A stretch of 64,000 nt of DNA from Dillenia suffruticosa. Taxonomy: Eukaryota; Streptophyta; Magnoliopsida; Dilleniales; Dilleniaceae. Of this stretch, positions 33,351-44,060 are shown in pieces. How positions within the stretch are numbered: the first letter of the stretch is position 1; each line of letters starts with the position of its first letter. A program made the position numbers and the translations under genes. The stretch spans positions 10,256,001-10,320,000 of the forward strand of contig JAVTVX010000035.1 of NCBI GenBank assembly GCA_033439265.1, written 5' to 3'. The notes beneath the pieces are model-generated. The model searched no databases and had not been told where the DNA came from. It saw only the letters and a list, made by a program, of their open reading frames with translations.

Positions 33351-33611
33351 TGACGGGTAAGTTTTGTTCTCCTAATATAATAAAAATTGGATATTTATCT
33401 ATTTACTATCTCATTCTTAAATTTATATATTTGATTTGTTAATATACTATATTTTTTTCTATAGGTCATTAAAGAAGATTTCTTGACATATTGGTGTCTT
33501 GTTTCGTCGCATTTAATTTGTCAAATTAAATATGGTAAGTTTATTCATGTTCTTCATTTTGCATCTGATGAACATGTAATTTTTATTTTTTATTTTTGTT
33601 AATAATATATT

Positions 33612-35483
33612 ATGGTTGACAGTTTCGATGTTGCGGCCATAGACGAAATTCTGATAGAAGATCATGCTCTTCACCATCATAGTCCGCTTCTGCACCTTTG
33701 CAATCCCATTCCCTTGTCGGCAATGTACCTTCGCCTCCCCTTTCTGTTGCAGGCCCTTCGCATTCTCAACAAATTGCTAGTAATGTACTTACTAGTCCCT
33801 TCGGTAGAACACTCTTATGCAGATAGGGAAGACAATCGAGAGTTGATAGCCCCTTATGGAGATTCATAAGTACTAAATTTTAAATTTTCATATGTATTAT
33901 TTCTTTTATTTATAAAACAAATTATTTTTTAACTATTTTGTTTATTTAACATTGTTTGTTTGAAACTTTATGATGGATTTATAAATTCTGTATATGTTAT
34001 TCATGATCTTAATAGAATAGTGAACAACCATTGGGGAGGGGTTTCGATGACTTACACAAGCACTCCGGAAGAAACAAAAGAGCTATGGTAGAGCGAGTTC
34101 AAGGTAAGTTATCCCAATCAATTTATATATGAAATTAAGTTAATAACTTTATAATCAATTAGTTTTTTTCCATTACAACGACTATTCACTTAGGACGAGA
34201 TTGAACAGTTGGAAGTAAGAAGGATTTTCAAGAAAAAATGTGACGATCACATCCGACACGTTCTAAATCATGCGAAGAGACACGAAAAAAAGCCAAACTA
34301 TATCACCAAGCAAAATTGGGGCATGATTGTGAATTTTTGGAAATAGGAGGAGAGCAAACGAAGGAGTGAGCAGAATAAAAAATAACTGAGTTTATAATTC
34401 AGGGGAATTGTCTGCGACGTATGCGCGAGGCTTGATCAATATCGGTGAACATAGAAATAGATTGGTAATTTTATACAAACACTAATTTTTTTAATTTAAT
34501 TTAAACTATTTCATTATTTCTAACCGTGTTTTTTTTATTTTAAACCAACGAAACGGGGACCGAGCCTTCATTCATAGATACTTTCACACGTACATTTTAG
34601 AAAAAAGACAAGACTTGGAGTGGGGAGAGAGTTTGAGCAATTAAGGTTTGTAATTTCAAAACTTCCAATTATTTAATGAACATTTTCAATGTTGATTTAA
34701 ATATATTATATTGAACATATCATAACAATGTAGAAAGATAAATTTATTAGATTAACCTCTCCCAAGTTTATTTTTATTGCTAACTTGATTCTTTGATTTC
34801 TAATGAATTATTTGATAGAGATTCTCTTTTTTTTTCATAAATTTCAACTTATTCAATATTAATATGAATGTTCATAATTTAGATCCTATATAGTCTCATT
34901 ATTTATGTTACAATTTTTTTTTATTTTCCTTCATATATATTATATATATCTAATCAAAATTATATGTGCTTATATTAAATTGTTATTGTAAATTTATTTT
35001 AATTTTTCTTATGACAATACAGGAGAAATATGATGAGCTATCATGCAGAAATTCGAGTGCTAGTGATGATGCTGGCGGATCTGAACCATCTGTTGATAAC
35101 ATGAAAACATGGCTCTAGGTGATTGGTGTACCAAAAGGGGGTAGAGTAGTTGGGCTAGGTTCTTTGAGCAGAACTTACAAAATCGTTGGTTTTCTTCTTC
35201 CACCCCACCAGCAGTAAGGGCAGAAATAAATCAATTGAATTAAGAGGTGAGCCATTTGAAGAAGTTACTGCTGCAAAGAGATCAGGAATTCAATAAATTT
35301 CAAGCAAAGTATACGCAAGAAATGAACGAGTTTCGCACACAGCAAATGTTAATCATGCAGCATCTTCAGTTAGCTTCTGCTCCACGTCAGATTCCCCCTT
35401 CTATTTCTCCTCCTGACAATGCTCGCGATGGTGATGAAGGTGATGATTTCTTCAATGATGATGATGGTGGAGGTCGTGCTTAA
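33612..35483 (+). pseudogene. Second CACTA gene, Transposase_24-like (TNPA-position)
   Basis: Coding scraps are separated by A/T-rich, intron-like DNA: 34020-34110 (SEQPLGRGFDDLHKHSGRNK), 34195-34345 (DEIEQLEVRRIFKKKCDDHI, then RHVLNHAKRHEKKPNYITKQ), 34540-34620 (GTEPSFIDTFTRTYI), and 35020-35483 (EKYDELSCRN, GVPKGGRVVGLGSLSRTY, then a helix MSHLKKLLLQRDQEFNKFQA and an acidic end). The KGRVYGLGS-like motif, the PTxxExFxxTH-like motif and a C-terminal coiled coil are marks of the Transposase_24 family (PF03004), which sits downstream of TNP2 in many plant CACTA elements. Stops (for example TGGCTCTAG at 35109-35117) show decay. Confidence 0.78.
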
Positions 35484-35789
35484 AATTGTGTATTGTTATT
35501 TAATTGTTACATTTTGATACTCGTTACATTGATTTTTTTGGTTATGTATGGTTATTGATATTTTAATATTCAGATTTGATGTTGCTTTTATCTTTGATAT
35601 TACTATTATGATTTCTTGTTTAATTTTTAATTTATTGATCTTATAGAAAGTTAATTATATTGATGAGTATAGATAAATGAAATTTGATATAAAAAAATGA
35701 TTTGGATGATTAATTGTTGGTGAGGTTAGATGAGCAGGTATAAATACAGGTTAATAAGGAAAAATGATCCAAATATGCTAATAAAATTT
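35484..35789. other. A/T-rich 3' flank of the second CACTA gene
   Basis: Non-coding and rich in T. It probably holds the 3' UTR, but I see no distinct polyadenylation or other signal I would defend. Confidence 0.4.
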
Positions 35790-36470
35790 ATATTTGTCGT
35801 AAAATACATATTCGTCGCAAAATTTGTCTCTGAAAACTATGCTCGTCGCAAATTTCATTGCTAAAATTGAATTGTAAATTTTGATTAGCGACGAATTTTA
35901 TAACGAAAAACATTCATCGCAAATTTGCGATAAATTCTGTGACGAATTTTTTTTCATTCCTAGTTTGCCATGAATACCATTTCGTTGCAAAAATTCCGAC
36001 AAAAAAAACTATTCGTCATAAATTTGTGACAAAAATTAGATTCGTAGCAAATATACGACAAAAAATATTTCATGGCAAATTTATGACGAATTATTTTTCG
36101 TTGGTAATTTGCGATGAATAACTTATTCGTTGCAAAATTTGCAACAAATATTTTTTCGTCGCAAAATTAGTGACGAAAATGTTATTCGTCACAAATTCGC
36201 AACAAATAAAATTTTCGTCCCAAATTTTGCAACGAAAATTTTATTTGTTACAAATTTACGACGAAAATTTTATTTGTTGTACATTTGCGACGAATAAAAT
36301 TTTTGTTGCTAAATTTGTTGCACATTTGCAACGATTTTTGCAACAAAAAAATATTTGTTGGAAATTTTTGCGACGAATAATTAATTTTTCATCCCAAAAT
36401 TTTGCGACGGCTTATTAGCAAAAAAAAAAATTTGTTGCAAAATTCGTCACAAATTTGTCGCAAATTGATG
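35790..36470. repeat. Right subterminal repeat field of the large CACTA
   Basis: Repeats such as TTCGTCGCAAAATTTG and TTTGCGACGAAT, closely spaced and in both orientations. It corresponds in motif to the left field but lacks the GGGAC variants seen at 24240-24370. Confidence 0.8.
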
Positions 36471-36735
36471 TTTTTTTGTAGTGACCTCTTAATCCTAACA
36501 GTTCTATACACTTTCTTTCTATGAATATTATGCTTGAAGAAAGTTCTTGGGTATTTTCTCGGGTTTTTGTTTTGTTATGATGAATGTGAAAATGCAAAAT
36601 AAAAACCAAGTAAGACATGCCTAATGGCAAGCCCAATAAAACAACGGAAGCTAAACAGCTTTCGTAGGGAAGTGCTACAGCCCAACATAAGTCTTTTGAC
36701 ATCACTAAAAAGTTTGAGAAAGAGTTGAGATTGAA

Positions 36736-36809
36736 TGTTTGAGCCCTGGTTCGAACCGGGGACCTCTAGTGTGTGAGACTAGCATGATAACCAACTACAC
36801 TACCCAGAC
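36736..36809 (-). tRNA. tRNA-Val(CAC), fairly well-folded copy 17
   Basis: Anticodon CAC with a perfect stem, A box GTGTAGTTGG, B box GGTTCGAACC. There is one mismatch in the acceptor (C-A) and one in the T stem (G-A). It is a borderline gene or pseudogene. Confidence 0.45.
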
Positions 36810-37657
36810 CATTGAAGGTAAAACTATCATAGGGGGATAAATTCATTTGACCAACAATTTTGAATAGATACATTCATTGAAGCAAATAAATTTTTTGTTG
36901 TTATGCTCTTTCCCTATGATATCAATGCACACAGCCAGAAAGAAAGAAGGTTCTTCTACTTGTTTGGCCCTTCTCCCTATTATTGTGAACAAATACTATT
37001 GTGAATATGTCTCTTTCCACATCTTTTGTGTTAAGCTATAGATAAAAGTTTTTGAAAGTTTCATTTTTGGTTTCACTAACTACTCTTCTCACCTCATTCT
37101 TGGTTACAATGTATTTCTCTAGATTTTTCTTGCTTTTACTAGTGTAGAGTAAATTATAAGCGGTGCTTTTCGCCTTTATGTTTTCTTGTATTTTCTTTTT
37201 CCACCACCTAGATTTTTTATTTAGAGGTACATGCCCCTTTTCTCACCAAATCTACTCTTAGCCATCGTTTTCATATGTAGTGTCATCTTCCCTCATGCCA
37301 TATTAAGGTAACTATGTATTTCTCTTAAGGCATGTTCTCCTACAATCTCCTTAAAATTGTTTCGTTTTTCATCCTTTAAATTCCACCAATTAATCCTAAG
37401 GGTTGTGCACACTTTCCTTGTATGAATATTGTTCTTGAAGAAAGTGCTTGGGTATTTTCTTGGGTTTTTGTTTTGTTATGATGAATGCAAAAATGCAAAA
37501 TAAAAACCAAGTAAGATATGCCTAATGACTAGCCCAATCCACTAACGAAAGCAAAACAGCTTTGGCAGTGAAGCGTTATGGCCCAACATAAGTCTTTTGA
37601 CATTACTAAAAAGTTTTAGAAAGAGTTGAAAAAGTTTTAGAAAGAGTTGAGGTGAAA

Positions 37658-37730
37658 TGTGTGAGCCTGGGTTCGAACCAAGGACCTCTATGTGTAAGAC
37701 TAGCGTGATAACCAATTACATCACAAAGAC
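37658..37730 (-). pseudogene. tRNA-Val-derived copy 18, anticodon TAC
   Basis: 73 nt, one base lost in the anticodon arm. Loop CTTACAC. The acceptor 5' strand reads GTCTTTG and no longer pairs well. Confidence 0.6.
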
Positions 37731-38496
37731 CAATGTATGTGAAATAGTCAATGGGGAATAAATTCAATCCCCTACTATTACAAACAGATGCAATTTTTGA
37801 AGCAAATAAAATTTTTGCTATTATATTATTTCCCTTTCATATCAATGCAAATAGCATGAAAGAACGGTCTTTCTACTTGTCAGGACCTTCCCCCATACTA
37901 TTGTGAACAAATACTATTGTGAACATGTCCCTTTCCATCTTTTTCGTCTTAAGCCGTTGATAAAAGTTTTTGAATGTTTCATTTTTGGTTTCACTTACTG
38001 CTTGCTTTACCTCTTTCTTTGTTACAACGTACTTCTCTATATTTTTCTTCTTTTTCCTTTTTTCACCACCAACATTTTTTATTTATAGGTACATGTCCAT
38101 TTCCTTACCAAATACACTTTTAGCCATCGTTTTCATATCTAACATCATCTTTACTCATGCCATATTAAAGTCACTATGTATTTCTTGTGAGATTGTTCTC
38201 CTACCCTCTCCTTAAAATTGTTTTGTTTTTCAGCGTTTAAATTCCACCACCTAATCCTAAGGGTTGTGCACACTTTCCTTGTATGAATACTATGTTTGAA
38301 GAAAGTTCTTGGGTATTTTCTTGGGTTTTGTTTTGTTATGATGAATGCAAAAATGCAAAATAAAAACCAAATAAGACATGCCTAATGACAAGCCCAAACC
38401 AACAACAGAAGCAAAACAGCTTTCGTAGGGAAATGCTACAACCCAATGTAAGTCTTTTGGCATCACTAAAAAGTTTGAGAAAGAGATGAGGTAGAA

Positions 38497-38570
38497 TGTC
38501 TGAACCTGGGTTCAAACCAATGACATCTAGTGTGTGAGACTAAATGGATAACCAACTACACCACCCAGAC
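38497..38570 (-). pseudogene. tRNA-Val(CAC)-like copy 19
   Basis: The acceptor GTCTGGG/TTCAGAC pairs with wobbles, the anticodon is CAC, and the anticodon stem TTAGT/ACTAG pairs. The T stem has one mismatch (ATTGG/CCAGG) and the B box is GGTTTGAACC, which may be active. It could be called a tRNA gene by a lenient search. Confidence 0.55.
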
Positions 38571-39383
38571 CATTGATGGTAAAACAGTCAAAGGAGGATA
38601 AATTCAATCTCCCTACTATTGTGAACAAACACAATCATTGAAGAAAATAAAACTTTTGCTGTTATGTTCTTTCCTTTTTATATCATTGCGAATAACATGA
38701 AAGGAAGAAGGTCCTTTTACTTGTCAAGCCCTTTCCCTACTTCTATTGTGAACAGATACTATTGTAAACATGTCCCTTTCCTGTTCTTTCGTGTTAAGCC
38801 ATTGGTAAAGGTTTTTGAAAGTTTCATTTTTGGACTTACTCATTGCTTACTTTGCCTCTTTCTTTGCTACTACGTACTTTTTCAATTTTTTGTCGTTTTT
38901 AGTTGTGTAGAGTAATTTATAGACAATTCTTTTTGCTTTTACTTTTTCTTGTATTTCTTTTTTCCACCACTAAGATTCTTTATTTAGAGGTACACGTCCT
39001 TTTCTCCCCTCATACACTCTTAGCCATCGTTATCTTCTGTCAAGCCATATTAAGGTCACAATGTATTTCCCATATGGCTTGTTCTCTTACTCTCACCGTA
39101 AAATTGTTTCATTTCTAATCGTTTAAATTCCATCACTTAATCCTAAGGGTTGTGCATACTTTCCTTCTATGAATACTATGCTTGAAGAAAGTTCTTGGGA
39201 TTTTTCTTGGGTTTTTATTTTGTTATGATGATTGCAAAAATGCAAAACAAAAACCAAGTAAGACATGCCTACTAACAAGACCAATCCAACAACAGAAGTA
39301 AAATAGCTTTGGTAAGGAAGCGTTACGGAACAACATTAGTCATTTGACATCACTTAAAAATTTGAGATAGAGCCAAGGAAAAA

Positions 39384-39457
39384 TGTTTAGGCCTAGGTTC
39401 AAACCGGAGACCTTTAGTGTGTGAGATTAGCGTGATAACCAGCTACACCACCTAGAC
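39384..39457 (-). pseudogene. tRNA-Val(CAC)-like copy 20
   Basis: Anticodon CAC. The anticodon stem CTAAT/ACTAA has two mismatches and the acceptor one. Confidence 0.65.
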
Positions 39458-39502
39458 CATTGAAGGTAAAACATTCAAAGGGGGACAAATTCAATCCCTC
39501 GA

Positions 39503-40030
39503 CTATTGTGAATAGATACAATCATTGAAGAAAGCAAAATTTTTGCTGTAACGTTTTGTCCCTTTCATATCATTGCAAACACACAAAATAATGAAGGTCC
39601 TTCTACTCGTCGGGCCCTTTCCCCTTAGTATTGTGAGCACGTCACTTTCCACTTCTTTCATGTTAAGCTTTTGATAAAAATTTTTGAAAGTTTTATTTTT
39701 GGTTTTACTCACTGCTCTCTTCACCTCCTTCTTAGCTATTACATATTTCTCTAAATTTTCCTCATTTTTATTAGTGCAGAGTAATTTATAAACTATTCTT
39801 TTCGCCTTTAATTTCTCTTATATTTCCTTTTTCTGCCACCATAGTTCTTTATTTAGAGGTATACGTCCTTTTTCTCACCAAATGCAATCTTAGCCATCGT
39901 GTTCATAAGAAATGTATCTTCTCTTATGCCACATTAAGGCTACTATGTATTTCTCTAAAGGCTTGTTCTCCTACTTCACCTTCAAATTATTTCATTTCTC
40001 ATCATTTAAATTCAACCACATAATCCTAAG
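39503..40030 (-). pseudogene. RTE-type LINE pol fragment, array unit 20
   Basis: The ORF 39503-39724 gives MKRAVSKTKNKTFKNFYQKL, MKEVESDVLTILRGKGP, a version with an in-frame deletion joining VLTI to RGKGP. The upstream KNEENLEKY and WWLNLNDE-like segments exist in other frames. Confidence 0.65.
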
Positions 40031-40266
40031 GTTTGTGCACACTTTCCTTCTATAAATACTATGCTTGAATAAAGTTCTTGGGTATTTTCTTGGGGTTTTG
40101 TTTTCTTATGATGAATGCAAAAATGAAAAATAAAAACCAAGTAAGATAGGCCAAACGACAAGCCCAATCCAACAACGGAAGCAAAACGGCTATGGTTGGG
40201 AAGTGCTATGGCCCAAGATAAGTCTTTTGACATCACTTAAAAGTTCGAGAAAGAGCCGAGGTAAAA

Positions 40267-40340
40267 TGTCTGAACCTGGGTATGATCTAGGGACCTCTAC
40301 TGTGTGAGACCAGCGTGATAACCAACTATACCATCTAGAC
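40267..40340 (-). pseudogene. tRNA-Val(CAC)-like copy 21
   Basis: Anticodon CAC, but the T loop is changed to TAGATCATAC, so the B box is lost. Confidence 0.6.
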
Positions 40341-40489
40341 CATTAAGGTAAAGCACTCAAAGGTGGATAAATGCTATCCCTCTACTATTGTGAACACATA
40401 CATTAATTGAAACAAATAACATTTTTGCTATTATGTTCTTTCCTTTTCATATCATTGCAAATAGCAGGAAAGAAAGGAGTTCCTTATAC

Positions 40490-40925
40490 TTGTCAGGCCC
40501 TTTCCCCCCTACTATTCTGAACTGATACTATATTGAAAACGTCCCTCTCCACTTCTTTCATGTTAAGCCGTTGATAAAAGATTTTGACAGTTTCTTTTTT
40601 GCTTTCACACATTGTTCTCTTCCCCTCTTTCTTGGCTACTACGTATTTCTCTAAATTTTTTTTCATTTTTACTAGTGTAAAGTAATTTATAAACAATTCT
40701 TTTCGCCTTTACTTTCTTTTGAATTTCATTTTTCCACTACCAAGATTCTTTATTTAGAGGTACATGTTCATTTTCTTATCAAATACAATCTTAGCCATCT
40801 TCATCTTCTCTCATGCCATATTAAGATCACTTTCTCCTAAGACTTGTTCTTCTACTCTCTCCTTAAAATTGTTTTGTTTCTCATTGTTCAAATTCAAGCA
40901 CTTAATCCTAAGGGTTATGCATACT
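40490..40925 (-). pseudogene. RTE-type LINE pol fragment, array unit 21
   Basis: The ORF 40493-40696 reads KMKKNLEKYVVAKKEGKRTM, CESKKETVKIFYQRLNMKEV, ERDVFNIVSVQNSRGERA. It retains the LEKYxxAKKExKR core better than most copies (AKKE rather than TKKE, closer to the RTE family). Confidence 0.7.
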
Positions 40926-41135
40926 TTCCTTCTGTGAATACAATGCTGAAGAAAGTTCTGGGGCTTTTGTTTTCTTAGGATGAATGTGAAAATGCAAAGT
41001 AAAAACTAAGCAAGACATGCCTAATGACAAGTCCAATCCAATAGCGAAAGCAAAACAGCTTTGGTTGGGAAGCACTACAGCCTAGGATAAGTCTTTAGAC
41101 ATCACTTAAAAGTTTGAGACAAATCCAAGGTAAAA

Positions 41136-41198
41136 TATCTGAGCTCGGGGACCTCTAGTCTGTAAGACTAGCGTGATAACCAACTGCACCACCCAAAC
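41136..41198 (-). pseudogene. tRNA-Val-derived copy 22 with T-arm deletion, anticodon TAC
   Basis: 63 nt. The T loop and one side of the T stem are deleted (CTCGGGGACC in plus orientation), removing the B box. Loop CTTACAG. Confidence 0.65.
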
Positions 41199-42008
41199 CA
41201 TTGAAGGTAAAATAGTCAAAGGGGATAAATTCAATCCACCTACTATTGTGAATAGATACAATCATTGAAGCAAATAAAATTTTTGCTATTATGTTCTTTC
41301 CTTTTCATATCAATGCCAGTAGCATGAAAGAAAGAATGTCCTTCATATCAAAACAAAACAGTCAGGCCCTTTCCCATTACTATTGTGAGCATGTCCCTTT
41401 CCACTTGTTTCGTGTTAAGCCGTTGATAAAAGTTTTTAAAAGTTTCATTTTTGGTTTCACTCACTACTCTCTTCAACTCTTTTTTGGTTACAATGTACTT
41501 CTCTAAATTTTTCTCGTTTTTACTGTAAAGTAATTTATAGATAGTTCTCAGCTTGACTTTCTCTTGTATTTCATTTTTCCACCACCAAAATTCTTTTTTA
41601 GAGGTTCACATCCTGTTTCTAACCAAATGCATTCTTAGCCATCATTTTCACATGAAACATCATCTTCTCTCATGCCATATTGAGGTCATTATTTCTCCTA
41701 TGGTTTGTTTTCTTAGTTTATCATTAAATTGTTTCATTTCTCATTTTTTAAATTCCACTACGTAATCCTAATGGTTGTGCACACTTTCCTTCTATGAATA
41801 CTATGCTTGAAGCAAGTTCTTGTGTATTTTCTTGGGTTTTTATTTTCTTCTGATGAATGCGAAAATGCAAATTAAAAACCATGGAAGACAAGCCTAATGA
41901 CAAGCCCAATCCAACAACAGAAGCAAAATGACTTTGGTTGGGAAGCGTTATGGTCCAGGATAACTCTTTTGACATCATTTAAAAGTTCGAGAAAGAGCCA
42001 AGGTAAAA

Positions 42009-42083
42009 TCTCTGAGGCTGGGCTCGAACCAGGGGACCTCTAGTGTATGAGACTAACATAATAGTCAACTACACCACCCATAC
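42009..42083 (-). pseudogene. tRNA-Val-derived copy 23, anticodon CAT
   Basis: 75 nt with one extra G beside the T stem. Loop CTCATAC. The B box GGTTCGAGCCC is good, but the acceptor strands GTATGGG/CTCAGAG carry mismatches. Confidence 0.6.
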
Positions 42084-42430
42084 CATTGAAGGTGAAACAA
42101 TCAAAGGGGGTAAATTCAAGCCTCCCCCTACCATTGTGAACAGATACAATCATTAAAGGAAATAAAATTTTTGATGTTTATGTTCTTTTCTTTTCATACC
42201 AGTGCAAACCGCATGAAAGAAAGCAGGGCGTTCTACTTGTCAGACCATTTCCCCCTATTATTGTGAATAGATGTCCCTTTACCGTTCTTTTGTTTTAAAC
42301 CGTTGATACAAGTCTTTGAAAACCACATTTTTGGTCTCGCTCACTACTCTCTTCAACTCTTTCTTGGATACTGCATACTTCTCTAAATTTTTCTCATTTT
42401 TTACTAATGTAAAGTAATTTATAGATAATT

Positions 42431-43390
42431 CTTTTCACCTAACAAGTTGTTCCCTATCAAGTTTCATATTACACTTCTTTTATTAGATTTAGACTTATTT
42501 ATTTTTTTATCATACTTCCTTTCAATAAGGAAAACTAAGGATTTATAATAAAATAAATTTATTACTAAAAAAAATCCATAAAATCATTCTTAATTTGAAG
42601 GATTTTCAAAATTAAGTTAACTACTAATTTTAAAAATATTGCTATCAACTAAAATAAGGAAACTATTATTTCTCTTAGAATATTTCCTTTTTAATAGTTT
42701 TTAAATATTTTTCTAAATACATTTTTTCTAGTAATATGCACCTTTTAAAATAATTCTTTCAAATAATATCCAAATGCGTATGATTATTCCCCTCCTAGAC
42801 AAAGAGCTTGTCCTCAAACTCAAATTCAAGATGGGTCTACTCAAATCTTCAAGAACTCCCAATAAGTCTCCTCCCTCGTCCTCTTCTTTAGACTTCCTAA
42901 AATTTCCCTTTTCTACAAATTTAGTATCATCAAGACATGTTTCCATAACGAAATACGTCACTTACAGACAGGCTATCAATTGCATTGCCAGATCATCATT
43001 CAGTTCCCTAAGGATCTGGCTAGATCATCATCTAGTTCTCTGAAGATATCTCCACAAGAGAAATTATGTCTCATTGTTCATCTCTATTAAGACATCAAAT
43101 TTTTTTCTTTATTAGTCATACTTCATTTAAATAAGGGAAACTAGGGATTTACAACAAAATAGAATTCTCACTAATAACAAATCTCTAAAATCATTTACAA
43201 TATGAATTATTCACAAAACTAAAGTAACTACTAATTTTAAAAATATTACTATCAAAATAAGGAAACTGCTATTTATCATAAAATATTTCTTTTTTACTAG
43301 TTTCTACATATTTTTCTAAAAAATCTCTTTACAATGATATGCATTTACTAAAATAAAATTTTCCAATAATATCTAATTGCATATCATTCT
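42431..43390. repeat. Unassigned insert with 604-bp partial tandem duplication
   Basis: A stretch beginning CATACTTC at 42511 recurs at 43115 and can be followed for about 270 bp (shared wording CTACTAATTTTAAAAATATT and AAATAAGGAAACT), ending near 42785 and 43393. Between them, on the minus strand (42728-42961), an ORF contains NLSLRTSSLSRRG, loosely like the short tail after gypsy pol, but the match is too brief to rely on. The insert interrupts the tandem array. Confidence 0.5.
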
Positions 43391-43530
43391 CTTATTCTCT
43401 CCTTAAAATTGTTTCATTTCTTGTCCTTTAAATTCCACCACTTAATCGTAAGGGTTGTGCACACTTTCCTTTTATGAATACCATACTTGAAGAAAGTTTT
43501 GAGTATCTTCAAATTCCACCACTTAAGGAC
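43391..43530 (-). repeat. Scrap of the tRNA/LINE array unit
   Basis: TCTCCTTAAAATTGTTTCAT through TTATGAATACCATACTTGAA is the LINE-spacer junction of the array unit. AAATTCCACCACTTAA occurs at about 43431 and again at about 43510, the second copy leading straight into copia coding sequence. Confidence 0.75.
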
Positions 43531-44060
43531 TATAGTATTTATATAAAGCAGGTTGAAAATAATTGTGTGATATTGTTATTTTATGTGGATAATATCTTAT
43601 TGAAATGAAAGTATGGGTGAAGTAGTTTACATTCTTGGTATAAAAATCCAAAGAAATCATTTAAAGAAATTTCGTACTCTTTCATAGGAGCCATATATTT
43701 TGAAAATTTTTGAACGATTTCATATGCAAGATTGCAAACCCTTGATACATTAATTGTGAAAGGTGAAACCCTTAGTAAGGAAATGTATTCTAAAGCTCCA
43801 TGAGAATTGAAATATATGGAAAAAGTTCCATACGCAAGTGTTATAGGGAACTTAATGTATGTCATGATATACACTCGTTCTGACATTTGTTATACAATTG
43901 GATTAACAAATAGATATCAATCAAATTCTGGACCATCTCATTGACGAGTGGTAAAGAGGAAATTGTAAAATGTTGTATATTTTGAAACAGTGATGTAAAT
44001 TCACCATGTTTATATGAGAAAAAACATGCATTGTTCACTATTTGTATCTTATCTATTATT
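43531..44060 (+). pseudogene. pol: Ty1/copia reverse transcriptase to RNase H fragment
   Basis: Reading frames give SIYIKQVENNCVILLFYVDN, ILL, then the diagnostic KYMEKVPYASVIGNLMYVMI, YTRSDICYTIGLTNRYQSNS, GPSH. This is the copia RT thumb and connection (family form: ENIPYASVVGSLMYAxxCTRPDIxYAVGxxxRYxSNPGxxHW). The YVDD catalytic motif is YVDN here. Stops and shifts occur between the blocks. Upstream RT and all other domains are missing, so it is a small relic on the plus strand. Confidence 0.85.

Larger units (their letters stand above)
23044..36483 (+). mobile_element. Large CACTA transposon, formerly autonomous, with nested solo LTR
   Basis: Starts CACTACAAAAAAACAAG and ends TTTTTTTGTAGTG, flanked by ACC at 23041-23043 and 36484-36486. 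Subterminal repeats fill 23060-24370 and 35790-36470. The interior encodes, in order, a transposase-associated domain, TNP2 transposase, DUF4218, DUF4216 and an acidic tail, then a second gene of the Transposase_24 type. Both genes carry stops and frameshifts. A 4466-bp solo LTR (28777-33242) is nested inside, so the element was about 8.97 kb before that. Removing the element restores array spacing (22391 to 36736 becomes about 902 bp). Confidence 0.93.
36484..42430 (-). repeat. tRNA-Val/LINE tandem array, segment D
   Basis: Seven tRNA-like copies start at 36736, 37658, 38497, 39384, 40267, 41136 and 42009 (spacings 922, 839, 887, 883, 869, 873). LINE fragments not listed separately lie at about 36961-37410, 37876-38270, 38719-39150, 41359-41780 and 42236-42430. 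From about 38600 on, the units share changes such as TAATTTATA(A/G)A instead of TAAATTATAA and CATTTCTC at the end of the unit, suggesting a sub-family that expanded together. The array sequence breaks off within the LINE fragment at about 42430. Confidence 0.9.

Noticed and set aside
36415..36705. Minus-strand ORF in the spacer between tRNA and LINE fragment (also at 9815, 40012, 41748)
   Set aside because: It recurs as part of the unit and may include the last endonuclease residues of the LINE, but the match is too weak to call a separate gene, and at 36415 it begins inside the CACTA end.
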